Shown here one piece after another: positions 1 to 6,896 of a DNA stretch of 64,000 nt (positions are counted from its first letter, which is position 1; every line of letters starts with the position of its first letter). Source of the stretch: UBA3305 sp002373555 (GTDB lineage Bacteria; Bacillota; Clostridia; Lachnospirales; Lachnospiraceae); contig CAMOER010000004.1 in NCBI GenBank assembly GCA_946612455.1, forward strand, positions 1 through 64,000. The letters are read 5' to 3'. A program made the position numbers and the translations under genes. Under the pieces are notes generated by a model that worked only from the letters and a program-made list of their open reading frames with translations, was not told the origin of the DNA and did no database searches.

Positions 1-119
1 TTTTTTGTGAAGTTTTTGTGAAAAGAAGATTAAGTGACGGTTTTATGCGGGTTCCGGAAGATTTTACTTAATATTATTGGTCAAGCGAGAATGACAGAAT
101 ATGTCTCGAAAGCGCCATT
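1..119. other. Non-coding start of window
   Basis: No gene is supported here. The stretch is AT-rich and begins with the short direct repeat TTTTTGTGAAG. It leads into the long direct repeat that starts at 120. Confidence 0.5.
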
Positions 120-148
120 TGACCAATTTTTGACCAATTATGCGAAAC

Positions 149-209
149 AAAAATGCTTGCTAGCAAGGGCATTTTTGTGAGCATTACAGAACGAACTTGC
201 TTCGTTCTG
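149..209. repeat. Twin-hairpin element, copy 1
   Basis: Two hairpins lie 10 nt apart. The first pairs AAAAATGC with GCATTTTT around CTTGCTAGCAAG. The second pairs CAGAACGAA with TTCGTTCTG. The same arrangement occurs at 6642-6701 and, with changed bases but kept pairing, at 12651-12712, which suggests a dispersed structured element. Confidence 0.55.
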
Positions 210-221
210 ATGCTCAAAACC

Positions 222-252
222 AGACGCCGCCTGATCCCCTCAGGCGGCGTCT
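222..252 (-). terminator. Terminator of the secreted-protein operon
   Basis: A 13-bp perfect stem, AGACGCCGCCTGA with TCAGGCGGCGTCT, lies just after the stop of the gene at 262-2511. The following T-rich run on the minus strand is weak (TGGTTTTGAG). The same stem sequence serves at 5551-5585 and, with one change, at 6715-6745. Confidence 0.6.
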
Positions 253-261
253 CCCATCATC

Positions 262-2511
262 TTATTTTACTGTGACCCTGCATTTTTTACAGATGCCGTT
301 GATCGTCTGCACGTATATCGTGCACTTTCCTTTTCTTTTCGCTTTGATCTTCCCTTTCGAACTGACCGTCGCAACAGAGGTGTCATTACTGACGAAACGT
401 AGTTTTGGCGCATGCGCCAAAAGCCGCTTTTTCGAATCGAACAGCTTTACTGTCCCCTTCAGCTTGAACGATTTATTCACTCTCAGTGTGATTTTACTCT
501 TATTCAGTTTCAAACTTTTAGGGACTGTCAGTTTTCTGCTCTCGTTGCCGGCAATAAAATGATTCAGCGTCGATTTCACGATCGTCTTATATTTGCCGTT
601 CACTTTCTTCTGGGCAACGATCCGGAACTTGTAACATCTTCCCTTTGTAAGACCTTTTACTGTATATTTCAGCTTATTCGCTTTTACGGTCTTGATCTGC
701 TGCGGCTTATATTTCTTCCCGCCGCCGTTGCACCTGCTGAAGAATACGGCATATCGGTCAGCATCCTTTATTTTGTTCCAGGAAAGTGTCACTTCCTTCC
801 CGGACGCGGACGCTTTTGCGGTCAGGACCGGTTTTTTTGTTGAGACCGGCACAGGCACCGGCTGCGGATCAGGCTCCGGTGTCGGCTGCGGATCAGGCTC
901 CGGCTCGGGTTCGGGTGTCGGCTTCAGCGTTTCCTTAAACAGCGGTTTATACGTCGTGACCGTTCCTTCCCGGATACCATCATCCCAGCCGGTGAACTGA
1001 TAGGTGTACTGTTGATCTGCTTCCTTTTCAGGGTTCTTTCCATCGTATTTCGGAGCAGCTTCCCCCTCGGCATAGGACTTCTCCTGCAGCACACTGCCGT
1101 CGCCGTTCAGCCACCTGACCGTGAAACTCTCCCGGATGGTGAAGTCGCCGTTATTGACGGTTACGTCGTAATTTTTATTGTCAGTGTATTTCGCTGTCAG
1201 CACGCCCTTATAGGTTCCCGCCGCCTCGTCATCGCCTTCCCGTACAAACGTCACATTGCCCAGGTCACCCTCCTTCACGAGTCCCTCCACAGTGCCCGTG
1301 AAAGTCGGATCATTCCCGCCGCGCACCTTTGACGCACTGTTCACCGTAATCGTGGCCCTGGCGGGCTCGATGGTCAGCGTACCGGGTACATAGAGAATGT
1401 CGTAATCTTCGGTATTATCTCCGATCGATGCATTGCTCGCCACCAGGGAATATCCACCAACCGCCTGTCCCTGGCCGTCGAGCACAACGGCCGTGAGGAT
1501 GTCGTCGCCCTGCAGGCCATCGACGGATACTTTTTCGGCAAGTTCGGCCGGATCTTCATATGCCGTATCACCCTCGCCCTGAATCTTACCGTTGTAGGTG
1601 TATGTCTGCGGAAGGGCTGTGACGGTGAGGGGGGCCTGTACAATTGCAAACGTGCCGATCGCTGCGGTGGAATCGAAGTTTCCCTTGCCCGTCACGATGA
1701 CGGATGCCTCGCCCGCATGCACGTTATCCTTATACGACAGTGTATAGTCCTTGTCCTTCACCAGCGTTTGTCCATTCCAGGTGACCGTCGGCTCCGGCTT
1801 GATCTCCTTGCCGGTGTACTCCTGATCAGGGATCTCAGAGACCGCCACATTGAGGAGATCGGCGGGCAGAATCTGGAAGGTGACAGTCTTCGTGCCCTTA
1901 TAGGGTGCCTTCATGGTCACGGTCACCTTCGCCTCCCCTACGTTCACATTGTCCTCATAAGAGAGGTCATAGTAGTTGGGGAACACCGCATCTACGCCGT
2001 TGAATGTCATTCCAAAGAGACCGAACGTCGGCGTGAAAGCCTCGCCAGTGTAGACCTGGTCATCGAGTTCCTTCGGGGTTATCTCCTTGAAGACCGCGTG
2101 TACCGTCACATCCCGCGCGGGCATGGTGAAGGTGGTCGTGAATCCGTCGGTCTGTGCGAAGTCAATGCCATCCTGCAGGGACCACTGGACCCAGCTCATG
2201 CCCTCCTCCGGCTCATCAGCCGTGATGGTGACGGTATCCCCCGCCTTGGCCGTCGTGACGCCGGCCGTGCCGCCCTCTACGGTGACGGTGTATTCCGGCA
2301 TCTTTTCCGCTTTGATCCACTTGTAGCTGTCGTTGTCCGCAGCGGCATAGGTCACAGGTGTTTTCCCATCCAGGCTTGTGCTGGCCTGCGCCATCGTGCC
2401 CTCCCAGAGGGGATAGGTCTGCCCTACTTCATCTGCAAATGCGCTGACCGGAAACAGGGTTCCCATCAGAAAAACATATAGTAACAATATCCAAAACTGT
2501 TTCGTTTTCAT
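262..2511 (-). CDS. Large secreted Ig-like surface protein
   Basis: A 749-residue exported protein. Residues 1-26 form a signal peptide ending in VSAFA. An InlB B-repeat-like segment follows (about 72-143), then two related modules built around YTG..., SYxDNV and VTxxGxG (150-292), two MBG-like domains (about 293-460), another InlB-like strand region (461-530), a Pro-Glu linker (532-556), a fibronectin III-like domain (560-655) and a Lys-rich Big-2-like C-terminus. No LPxTG motif or membrane anchor is visible, so retention may be by charge. The start codon overlaps the stop of the gene at 2508-2858 by 4 bp (ATGA), which implies translational coupling. A role in adhesion or at the surface is inference from domain type. 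A shortened copy of the 3' end lies at 6756-6874. Confidence 0.85.
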   Translation of the reverse strand: MKTKQFWILLLYVFLMGTLFPVSAFADEVGQTYPLWEGTMAQASTSLDGKTPVTYAAADNDSYKWIKAEKMPEYTVTVEGGTAGVTTAKAGDTVTITADEPEEGMSWVQWSLQDGIDFAQTDGFTTTFTMPARDVTVHAVFKEITPKELDDQVYTGEAFTPTFGLFGMTFNGVDAVFPNYYDLSYEDNVNVGEAKVTVTMKAPYKGTKTVTFQILPADLLNVAVSEIPDQEYTGKEIKPEPTVTWNGQTLVKDKDYTLSYKDNVHAGEASVIVTGKGNFDSTAAIGTFAIVQAPLTVTALPQTYTYNGKIQGEGDTAYEDPAELAEKVSVDGLQGDDILTAVVLDGQGQAVGGYSLVASNASIGDNTEDYDILYVPGTLTIEPARATITVNSASKVRGGNDPTFTGTVEGLVKEGDLGNVTFVREGDDEAAGTYKGVLTAKYTDNKNYDVTVNNGDFTIRESFTVRWLNGDGSVLQEKSYAEGEAAPKYDGKNPEKEADQQYTYQFTGWDDGIREGTVTTYKPLFKETLKPTPEPEPEPDPQPTPEPDPQPVPVPVSTKKPVLTAKASASGKEVTLSWNKIKDADRYAVFFSRCNGGGKKYKPQQIKTVKANKLKYTVKGLTKGRCYKFRIVAQKKVNGKYKTIVKSTLNHFIAGNESRKLTVPKSLKLNKSKITLRVNKSFKLKGTVKLFDSKKRLLAHAPKLRFVSNDTSVATVSSKGKIKAKRKGKCTIYVQTINGICKKCRVTVK

Positions 2512-2858
2512 TTCCTTCTTTCCTCCTCCTGATTCTCCTTGTTTGCCTCTACATCCAAATGATGTTTCTTCCTTTGGGTTCTCATCAGGAATACCGAGAT
2601 CAGTACCCCCAGCATGAAAAAGACCACTGCCACCAATACATATCCACCGGCGCTCTGCGACAGGAGGGACGAGGCGGTAAAAACACTTTCACCGACACCT
2701 CCGGACAGTCCCTGAAGATGGACGATCAGCACCAGCAAAACCGCGAAAAGCGCAAGATTGATGCTGCCGGCACCCGCCAGAAACCTTTTATCCTTCTCCC
2801 TCTGCAGACAGTCTGCGCGTCTGTGCATCAGCAGAATCCGCTCTTCCTTACTTCTCAT
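2508..2858 (-). CDS. Small two-helix membrane protein
   Basis: A 116-residue protein of unknown family. It has a charged N-terminus starting MRSKEERILLMHRRA, a first helix (about residues 32-51), a 20-25 residue outer loop, a second helix containing FMLGVLISVFLM and a charged cytoplasmic tail. It is clearly a paralogue of the product of 4323-4742: both share EERI near the start, an RA.xLxxEK segment and FMLGV in helix 2. ATG at 2858 is preferred because AGG lies about 8 nt upstream; a GTG sits one codon earlier. It leads the operon of the secreted Ig-like protein. Anti-sigma or sensor function is inferred only from its paralogue beside the sigma gene. Confidence 0.7.
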   Translation of the reverse strand: MRSKEERILLMHRRADCLQREKDKRFLAGAGSINLALFAVLLVLIVHLQGLSGGVGESVFTASSLLSQSAGGYVLVAVVFFMLGVLISVFLMRTQRKKHHLDVEANKENQEEERRK

Positions 2859-2961
2859 CACACCATCCTCACCTCCCCGGTAAAAGTCTTCTCATATACT
2901 TAGATACATAAAATCCGGAAATTCCCCCCCCTGATTTAAATATTTGCTCTGAAAATTGCAC

Positions 2962-2998
2962 AAAAAAAGTCTGTTCCTTCGATCAGGAAGGAACAGAC
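2962..2998 (-). terminator. Strong terminator after the PrsW gene
   Basis: An 11-bp perfect stem, GTCTGTTCCTT with AAGGAACAGAC, is followed on the minus strand by a run of seven T. It separates the sigma/PrsW operon from the downstream operon of the small membrane protein and the secreted protein. Confidence 0.9.
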
Positions 2999-3043
2999 AA
3001 ACGGGATGTCCGTTTTCGAATGATTCATTCTGTTGGAAATGCT

Positions 3044-3679
3044 TCAGCTGCTTTCTTTCAGGAACACCATTTCCCGGAAGATAAGCGTTAGTATCGTCGT
3101 AAAGAGCGGGATCAGATATCCGATCAGTGCCAGCGCTCCACTCTGGGAGACCAGGATGTTATACACGCCGTGATAGGTGATCGCCACGGCAAGGAGCGCA
3201 ACCGTACCGGCCGCCCGCAGCCACACCGCATCCCAGAGCCGCAGGATCCCTGCTGCCATGATAAAGGCGCAGACCACGTGCATTGTCCCTGTGCCGAAGC
3301 CCCGGATCAGCAGATACAGGATCCGGTCCGCCCCGTTCTGCAGCAGATAGCAGACGTTTTCGAAGGTCGCAAAACCGATGGCGGTCATCAGACAGGCATC
3401 CGCGATATCCGCCGTGGGCGGTTCAAAGATCAGCAGATAAAAGAGGACCGGAAAGAGCTTCATGGTCTCTTCCACGAGCGGCGAGATCTCCAGGGAAGCT
3501 GAAAAAAGATCCGCTCCCTGCACGGCCGCAAGAAACGTGCTGATATAGGAAGACAGAAGGCAGGCCGCCATGCCGGAGAGCAGGAACAGCATCATGCGTT
3601 TTCCTTTTCCCCGGGTACAGATCACAGCGATCAGCAGAGGACCGGCCAGGCAGACAAAAATATTTTCGATGTAATTCAT
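3044..3679 (-). CDS. PrsW-type intramembrane protease
   Basis: A 211-residue polytopic membrane protein with the hallmarks of the PrsW glutamic/metalloprotease group: the EETMK motif, GFATFEN about 25 residues later, and conserved histidines in TMHVVCAF and TYHGVYN. Known family members cut the anti-sigma factor RsiW to release an ECF sigma factor. ATG at 3679 has AAGGCGG 7 nt upstream and overlaps the upstream stop by 4 bp; a longer reading frame to 3898 is only antisense-like extension. The position at the end of an ECF sigma operon fits regulated proteolysis of a membrane partner, probably one of the two small two-helix proteins. The pairing is inference. Confidence 0.8.
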   Translation of the reverse strand: MNYIENIFVCLAGPLLIAVICTRGKGKRMMLFLLSGMAACLLSSYISTFLAAVQGADLFSASLEISPLVEETMKLFPVLFYLLIFEPPTADIADACLMTAIGFATFENVCYLLQNGADRILYLLIRGFGTGTMHVVCAFIMAAGILRLWDAVWLRAAGTVALLAVAITYHGVYNILVSQSGALALIGYLIPLFTTILTLIFREMVFLKESS

Positions 3680-4326
3680 TTGCCCACCGCCTTTCCAAGT
3701 GCTGCAGGGAACAGCAGGAATACAACGGAGAGCAGGGTATCGAACCAGAAATACGGATTTCTCCAGGTATCGCCCATCCAGAAACACGATGTTGTCCAGG
3801 CGCCATATTCTGCCAGGCAGAATAAAAGGACCACCATGTATATCCCCGCATCCGCCATGCCGCCGCCATGCAATTCTTTCTGATATTCCCGCACACACAA
3901 CAGTCCGTCAGCCGCATGCCAGATCAGCAAACCCATCAGCACCGCAGATATGATGTTCCCGATCCAGTCGCCATACTGCATATAAAAAATGCACATACCT
4001 GCCGTGAAGACCGGGATAATCCACAGGATTTTTCGATGCTCTCTCCCGCTCCTCCGGGAATTGTCTTCCCGCAGCGCAAAGAGAAGGAGCAGCACGAACA
4101 GATAGGCTGCATACCAGGAAAGATAGGGAATGTACGAATACTCCGGTGTTTTGCCATACAAAACCAGGAACAATTCCCAGTACAGATCCCCCAGGAAGAA
4201 CACGCCGGAAGCCAGCGCCAGGATGACCCACGCACGGCTCTGCTGAAGAATTCCTTTTCTCAGGGAAACGATCATGCAGATCCCCGTCGTCACAAGCTGG
4301 AGGGCATTTTCGATGATCTCGATCAT
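3676..4326 (-). CDS. Polytopic membrane protein
   Basis: A 216-residue protein with about seven hydrophobic segments and no recognised family. Trp and Tyr are enriched at the helix ends (for example YWELF, WYAAYL and YFWF). It overlaps the genes on both sides by 4 bp, so it is firmly part of the operon sigma factor, small membrane protein, this gene, PrsW. Seven helices with short loops could suit a sensor domain; no catalytic motif is visible. Confidence 0.65.
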   Translation of the reverse strand: MIEIIENALQLVTTGICMIVSLRKGILQQSRAWVILALASGVFFLGDLYWELFLVLYGKTPEYSYIPYLSWYAAYLFVLLLLFALREDNSRRSGREHRKILWIIPVFTAGMCIFYMQYGDWIGNIISAVLMGLLIWHAADGLLCVREYQKELHGGGMADAGIYMVVLLFCLAEYGAWTTSCFWMGDTWRNPYFWFDTLLSVVFLLFPAALGKAVGK

Positions 4327-4742
4327 ACGTCTTCCTCCGATATTCCCTCATTCCATTCGTCCGATGCATTCCGGCATTCTTCCGTCTTGCAGCCTGGTCC
4401 TTCATTCGGTTCCGACTGCTGATCTTTGTCATCCTGCCATTTCTTCAGCCGGAAACAGAATATGGTAACTGAAACGCCCAGCATAAAGGCCACAATTCCA
4501 ATGACGATATAGCCGAGTGCACTGCTGCCCGACAGCATACTGGCACTCATGCCATTCTGAGGGCTGCCGCCCGCAAAGTTTTCTGCAAATCCGGGCATAA
4601 GGAATGCAAGGACGATGACCGCAGCAAAGCTCGCCGCGGCACTGATGACCTGCAGGATCCGTACGCGCTGTTCTCTTTTTTCTTTTTCCAGTTCCGCCGC
4701 CCGCGCATGGAGTGCGGCGATCCTCTCCTCATTCGTACGCAT
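4323..4742 (-). CDS. Small two-helix membrane protein, candidate anti-sigma factor
   Basis: A 139-residue protein. It has a charged N-terminus (MRTNEERIAALHARAAELEKEK), a helix at about 27-47, a Gly/Ser-rich outer loop, a second helix with VAFMLGVSVTIF and a long acidic tail. ATG at 4742 follows AAGGGAAGGGATCACAA and overlaps the sigma factor gene by 14 bp; a start seven codons earlier lacks a good site. It is a paralogue of the product of 2508-2858. Position straight after the sigma gene is where anti-sigma factors usually lie, but no ASD/zinc anti-sigma motif (HxxxCxxC) is present, so the role is inference. Confidence 0.65.
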   Translation of the reverse strand: MRTNEERIAALHARAAELEKEKREQRVRILQVISAAASFAAVIVLAFLMPGFAENFAGGSPQNGMSASMLSGSSALGYIVIGIVAFMLGVSVTIFCFRLKKWQDDKDQQSEPNEGPGCKTEECRNASDEWNEGISEEDV

Positions 4743-5283
4743 TTGTGATCCCTTCCCTTGCAAGCTCTGCCCTCATGATGGCCTTTCCTCTCTGCAGCAG
4801 CTTATCCACCCGTTTCCTGCTGACCCCCATCACAGCGGCTGTATCCGCATAGCTCAAATCATCAAAATAAACCAGCCAGAGCGCCTCCCGCAGCTGCGGA
4901 TCGATCCGAGTCAGGCACAGATGCAGGATTCGTGTGCGTTCCTGGTCCTCCAGGCTGTTCTCCGGAGAAAAGCCCGCTGCGATCTCATTTTCCATTCCCT
5001 CCAGGCTGAAGGTCTCCGCCCGCACCGCCCTGGCGTGATGCCGGGCTGCCAGATTCCGCGCCGTCTTAAAGAGGTATGCTTTGAATCCGCCTTCGCGGAT
5101 ACGGGGCTTCTTAACCATGATCCTGGCAAAGGCCTCGATCATCAGATCCTCTGCATCCTGCCAGCTGTGCAGATAACCGTTCAGATAGAATGTCAGGCTG
5201 TCGCCGTGACGGATCATCAGCGCATCATAAGATGACGTATCGCCGGCTAAAAACAGGCGGTATAGAGTATCGTCATTCTGCAC
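4729..5283 (-). CDS. ECF-family RNA polymerase sigma factor
   Basis: A 184-residue sigma-70 family protein of the extracytoplasmic-function type. Region 2 holds the DAEDLMIEAF core-binding helix at about 43-52. Region 4 ends the protein, with LREALWLVYFDDLSYADTAA and the recognition helix SRKRVDKLLQRGKAIMRAEL. Regions 1 and 3 are absent, as usual for the class. It is the first gene of the operon leading to PrsW. A purine-rich GAGGAGAGGAGGGAGG tract precedes the start. The target promoter motif could not be recognised with certainty upstream of this operon or of the secreted-protein operon. Confidence 0.9.
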   Translation of the reverse strand: MQNDDTLYRLFLAGDTSSYDALMIRHGDSLTFYLNGYLHSWQDAEDLMIEAFARIMVKKPRIREGGFKAYLFKTARNLAARHHARAVRAETFSLEGMENEIAAGFSPENSLEDQERTRILHLCLTRIDPQLREALWLVYFDDLSYADTAAVMGVSRKRVDKLLQRGKAIMRAELAREGITNAYE

Positions 5284-5550
5284 GGCGGCCTCCCTCCTCT
5301 CCTCGGGTAATGGTTTTGTAACGACAATTAATGTCTACCACAAGAACTGAGCAAAGTCCACTTAATAAATCCAATAAAGATTCGAATACTCCGTGTATAC
5401 AATTCTTTCTGTGAATCCCTTTCAACCATTCTCTCAGCACAAACGTGCAATAATAGTTCACCGTTTAAACGTCAACGATTTTTTGAGCCATTTATTCCAT
5501 CGTTGCATTATTTCTCGATCCATTTGGAGTCACCTGTTATAAAAATCTAC
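5284..5550. other. Leader region upstream of the sigma factor
   Basis: No gene is supported; a 62-codon minus-strand frame here lacks any recognisable feature. The stretch must hold the promoter of the sigma operon. TTGACG at 5470-5475 (minus) is one possible -35 but has no good -10 at 17 bp. Confidence 0.4.
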
Positions 5551-5585
5551 GAGGACGCCGCCTGATAACCTCAGGCGGCGTCCTC
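5551..5585. terminator. Bidirectional terminator
   Basis: A perfect 15-bp stem, GAGGACGCCGCCTGA with TCAGGCGGCGTCCTC, and a 5-nt loop. It ends transcription of the HTH gene at 5604-5792 (minus strand, followed by GTAGATTTTTA). The core is the same as in the terminators at 222-252 and 6715-6745. Confidence 0.75.
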
Positions 5586-5603
5586 TCTTACGGTATATTG
5601 TCA

Positions 5604-5792
5604 TCATACAACTGCAATCTTCATTGACCTGGCTTTATTTCGAGTCGGTTTTGGTGCATCTTCAGGAATGATCCAGATCTTTCCCATCCGCTCCGCACCG
5701 GCAATGCGTTCTTCTTTACAGAGAATCTGTACTTGCCGGACAGTGACCCCCCATTTTTCAGCTGTTTCCTGCGCCGTCATATATCCTTTCAT
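5604..5792 (-). CDS. Small helix-turn-helix DNA-binding protein
   Basis: A 62-residue protein that is almost entirely one winged-helix domain of the excisionase/MerR-N type: MTAQETAEKWGVTVRQVQIL, then CKEERIAGAERMGKIWIIP, ending in a Lys/Arg-rich tail. Such proteins bind short operators or help recombinases. AGAGG lies 7 nt before ATG. It lies 30 bp downstream of the DUF2442 gene in the same direction, so the three small genes probably form one unit. Function as antitoxin, repressor or excisionase cannot be settled from sequence. Confidence 0.75.
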   Translation of the reverse strand: MKGYMTAQETAEKWGVTVRQVQILCKEERIAGAERMGKIWIIPEDAPKPTRNKARSMKIAVV

Positions 5793-5822
5793 GCATGCCT
5801 CTTTCTCTGTTATTTAAAGTCC

Positions 5823-6116
5823 TTACACCGCATCACATTCATAAGCATAGCTTTCCTGATAGACTGTTTCCGGAGCAATATCGATCTCTCCATTGTTCCA
5901 GGTAATGACACCATGAAACAATTCTATGTTCTTGAAGATCTTCTCATCTCTCAACGCCTGAAATGCGGTTCCCTCGAGCAAAGAGGTATCAAGCAGACGT
6001 TTCTCGCCTGTCGAGAATGTCACAAGGAGCATCTGCCCTCTGAGCGGCTTCGCTTCCGTAACACGGATCCCCTCTTCCAGTCTTCCTGCATAACAAATAT
6101 CGTCCTTAATATACAT
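5823..6116 (-). CDS. DUF2442 family protein
   Basis: A 97-residue protein with the DUF2442 pattern: a basic strand VTEAKPLRGQMLLVTFSTGE, then LLDTSLLEG, and a C-terminal WNNGEIDIAPETVYQES. The family is typically 80-100 residues and often sits next to DUF4160, as here (13 bp after 6130-6393). The pair has been treated as toxin-antitoxin-like in surveys of small gene pairs; no biochemical role is established to my knowledge. Confidence 0.8.
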   Translation of the reverse strand: MYIKDDICYAGRLEEGIRVTEAKPLRGQMLLVTFSTGEKRLLDTSLLEGTAFQALRDEKIFKNIELFHGVITWNNGEIDIAPETVYQESYAYECDAV

Positions 6117-6129
6117 TCAAATCACTCCT

Positions 6130-6393
6130 TTACATCGGCGGGATCTTATCGAAGTGTTCGCCTTTAACAGCCAGATTCCATGCCCGGTACGCCTCTTCCT
6201 CATGGAATGCCAGCCAGCCGGTCACAATTTTCAGCTGTTTTCTGGGCAGCGAGCCCGCCAGCAGTTCGCCGTCAATTCCGACAGCGGCCTCATACTCTCC
6301 ATAATATACATGTACGTGTGGCTTATTATGCTGCCCAATATCGCGAAACAGCATATAGATCACCATACCTCCGAAACGGCTTAACTCAGGCAT
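6130..6393 (-). CDS. DUF4160 family protein
   Basis: An 87-residue protein with the DUF4160 signature: MPELSRFGGMVIYMLFRD followed by HNKPHVHVYYGEYEAAV, and LPRKQLKIVTGWLAFHEEE towards the end. The HxPHVHVxYG strand is diagnostic. ACAGGAGGTAGATAG precedes ATG. It leads a three-gene unit with DUF2442 and the small HTH protein. Suggested roles are toxin-antitoxin partner or nucleic-acid-associated regulator, both unproven. Confidence 0.8.
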   Translation of the reverse strand: MPELSRFGGMVIYMLFRDIGQHNKPHVHVYYGEYEAAVGIDGELLAGSLPRKQLKIVTGWLAFHEEEAYRAWNLAVKGEHFDKIPPM

Positions 6394-6611
6394 CTATCTA
6401 CCTCCTGTAACTTTTTACCGATTATTTCTCTGCTGTTTTTATTATGTATCACTGAAAGAATATGTCATCAAATCCAGGTTTCCTGCCCAAAGATAATTCA
6501 TTCTGTCAAAGGTATTATATTCGTTTTAGCGAAAATATGCAATAATCCCGGATCCATTCCGCCCTCAAGATTTCTCCCCAACGTCAGAGGAAACCAGCAG
6601 AAACGTCAATC
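6394..6611. other. Intergenic region before direct repeat 2
   Basis: No gene seen. It should contain the promoter of the DUF4160 unit; TTGATG and TACATA 17 bp apart on the minus strand (near 6430-6475) are only a weak match. Confidence 0.35.
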
Positions 6612-6641
6612 TGACCAATTTTTTGACCAATTATGCGAAAC

Positions 6642-6701
6642 AAAAATGCTTGCTGGCAAGGGCATTTTTGTGAGCATTGCAGAACGAACTTGTTCGTTCT
6701 G
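6642..6701. repeat. Twin-hairpin element, copy 2
   Basis: AAAAATGC pairs with GCATTTTT (6642-6669) and CAGAACGAA pairs with TTCGTTCTG (6680-6701), as in copy 1 with few base changes. Confidence 0.5.
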
Positions 6702-6714
6702 ATTTCGCAAAACC

Positions 6715-6745
6715 AGACGCCGTCTGATACCCTCAGGCGGCGTCT
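6715..6745 (-). terminator. Terminator copy behind the Ig-gene fragment
   Basis: Stem AGACGCCGTCTGA with TCAGGCGGCGTCT, one pair changed from the stem at 222-252. It may now end transcription of the ABC transporter genes, because no other terminator is seen between 6756 and 6896. Confidence 0.5.
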
Positions 6746-6755
6746 TCCATCATCT

Positions 6756-6874
6756 TATTTTACTGTGACCCTGCATTTTTTGCAGATGCCGTTGATCGTC
6801 TGCACGTAAATCGTGCACTTTCCTTTTCCCTTCGCCTTGATCTTTCCTCTCGAACTGACCGTCGCAACAGAGGT
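6756..6874 (-). pseudogene. 3' fragment of the Ig-like secreted protein gene
   Basis: The minus strand reads about 40 codons that match the C-terminus of the protein at 262-2511 (TSVATVSSRGKIKAKGKG, then the same residues up to CRVTVK and stop). Only two or three residues differ (K to R, R to G). There is no start codon or ribosome site. It is the coding part of direct repeat copy 2. Confidence 0.85.
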
Positions 6875-6896
6875 TTAATACAGCCAAAAGTCCCTG

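Larger units (their letters stand above)
120..384. repeat. Long direct repeat, copy 1
   Basis: About 265 bp that recur almost unchanged, in the same orientation, at 6612-6874. The copy contains two TGACCAATTT motifs, a hairpin at 149-176, a second hairpin at 187-209, a terminator at 222-252 and the last 40 or so codons of the secreted Ig-like protein gene. Homology stops abruptly after the codons for TSVATVSS. The pair brackets the sigma factor, PrsW and HTH genes, so it marks the ends of a duplication or of a module that could recombine out. Confidence 0.85.
6612..6874. repeat. Long direct repeat, copy 2
   Basis: About 263 bp nearly identical to 120-384, with the same order of TGACCAATT motifs, twin hairpin, terminator and the tail of the Ig-like gene. 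It ends at the same base as copy 1, just after the codons for TSVATVSS, next to unrelated sequence that runs into the ABC transporter gene. Confidence 0.85.

Noticed and set aside
3044..3898. 284-codon version of the PrsW gene
   Set aside because: The first 73 codons overlap the upstream gene in another frame and have no membrane or family features; ATG at 3679 has a good ribosome site and a 4-bp overlap.
5273..5461. 62-codon minus-strand frame upstream of the sigma factor
   Set aside because: No ribosome site or domain, and it overlaps the sigma gene leader.
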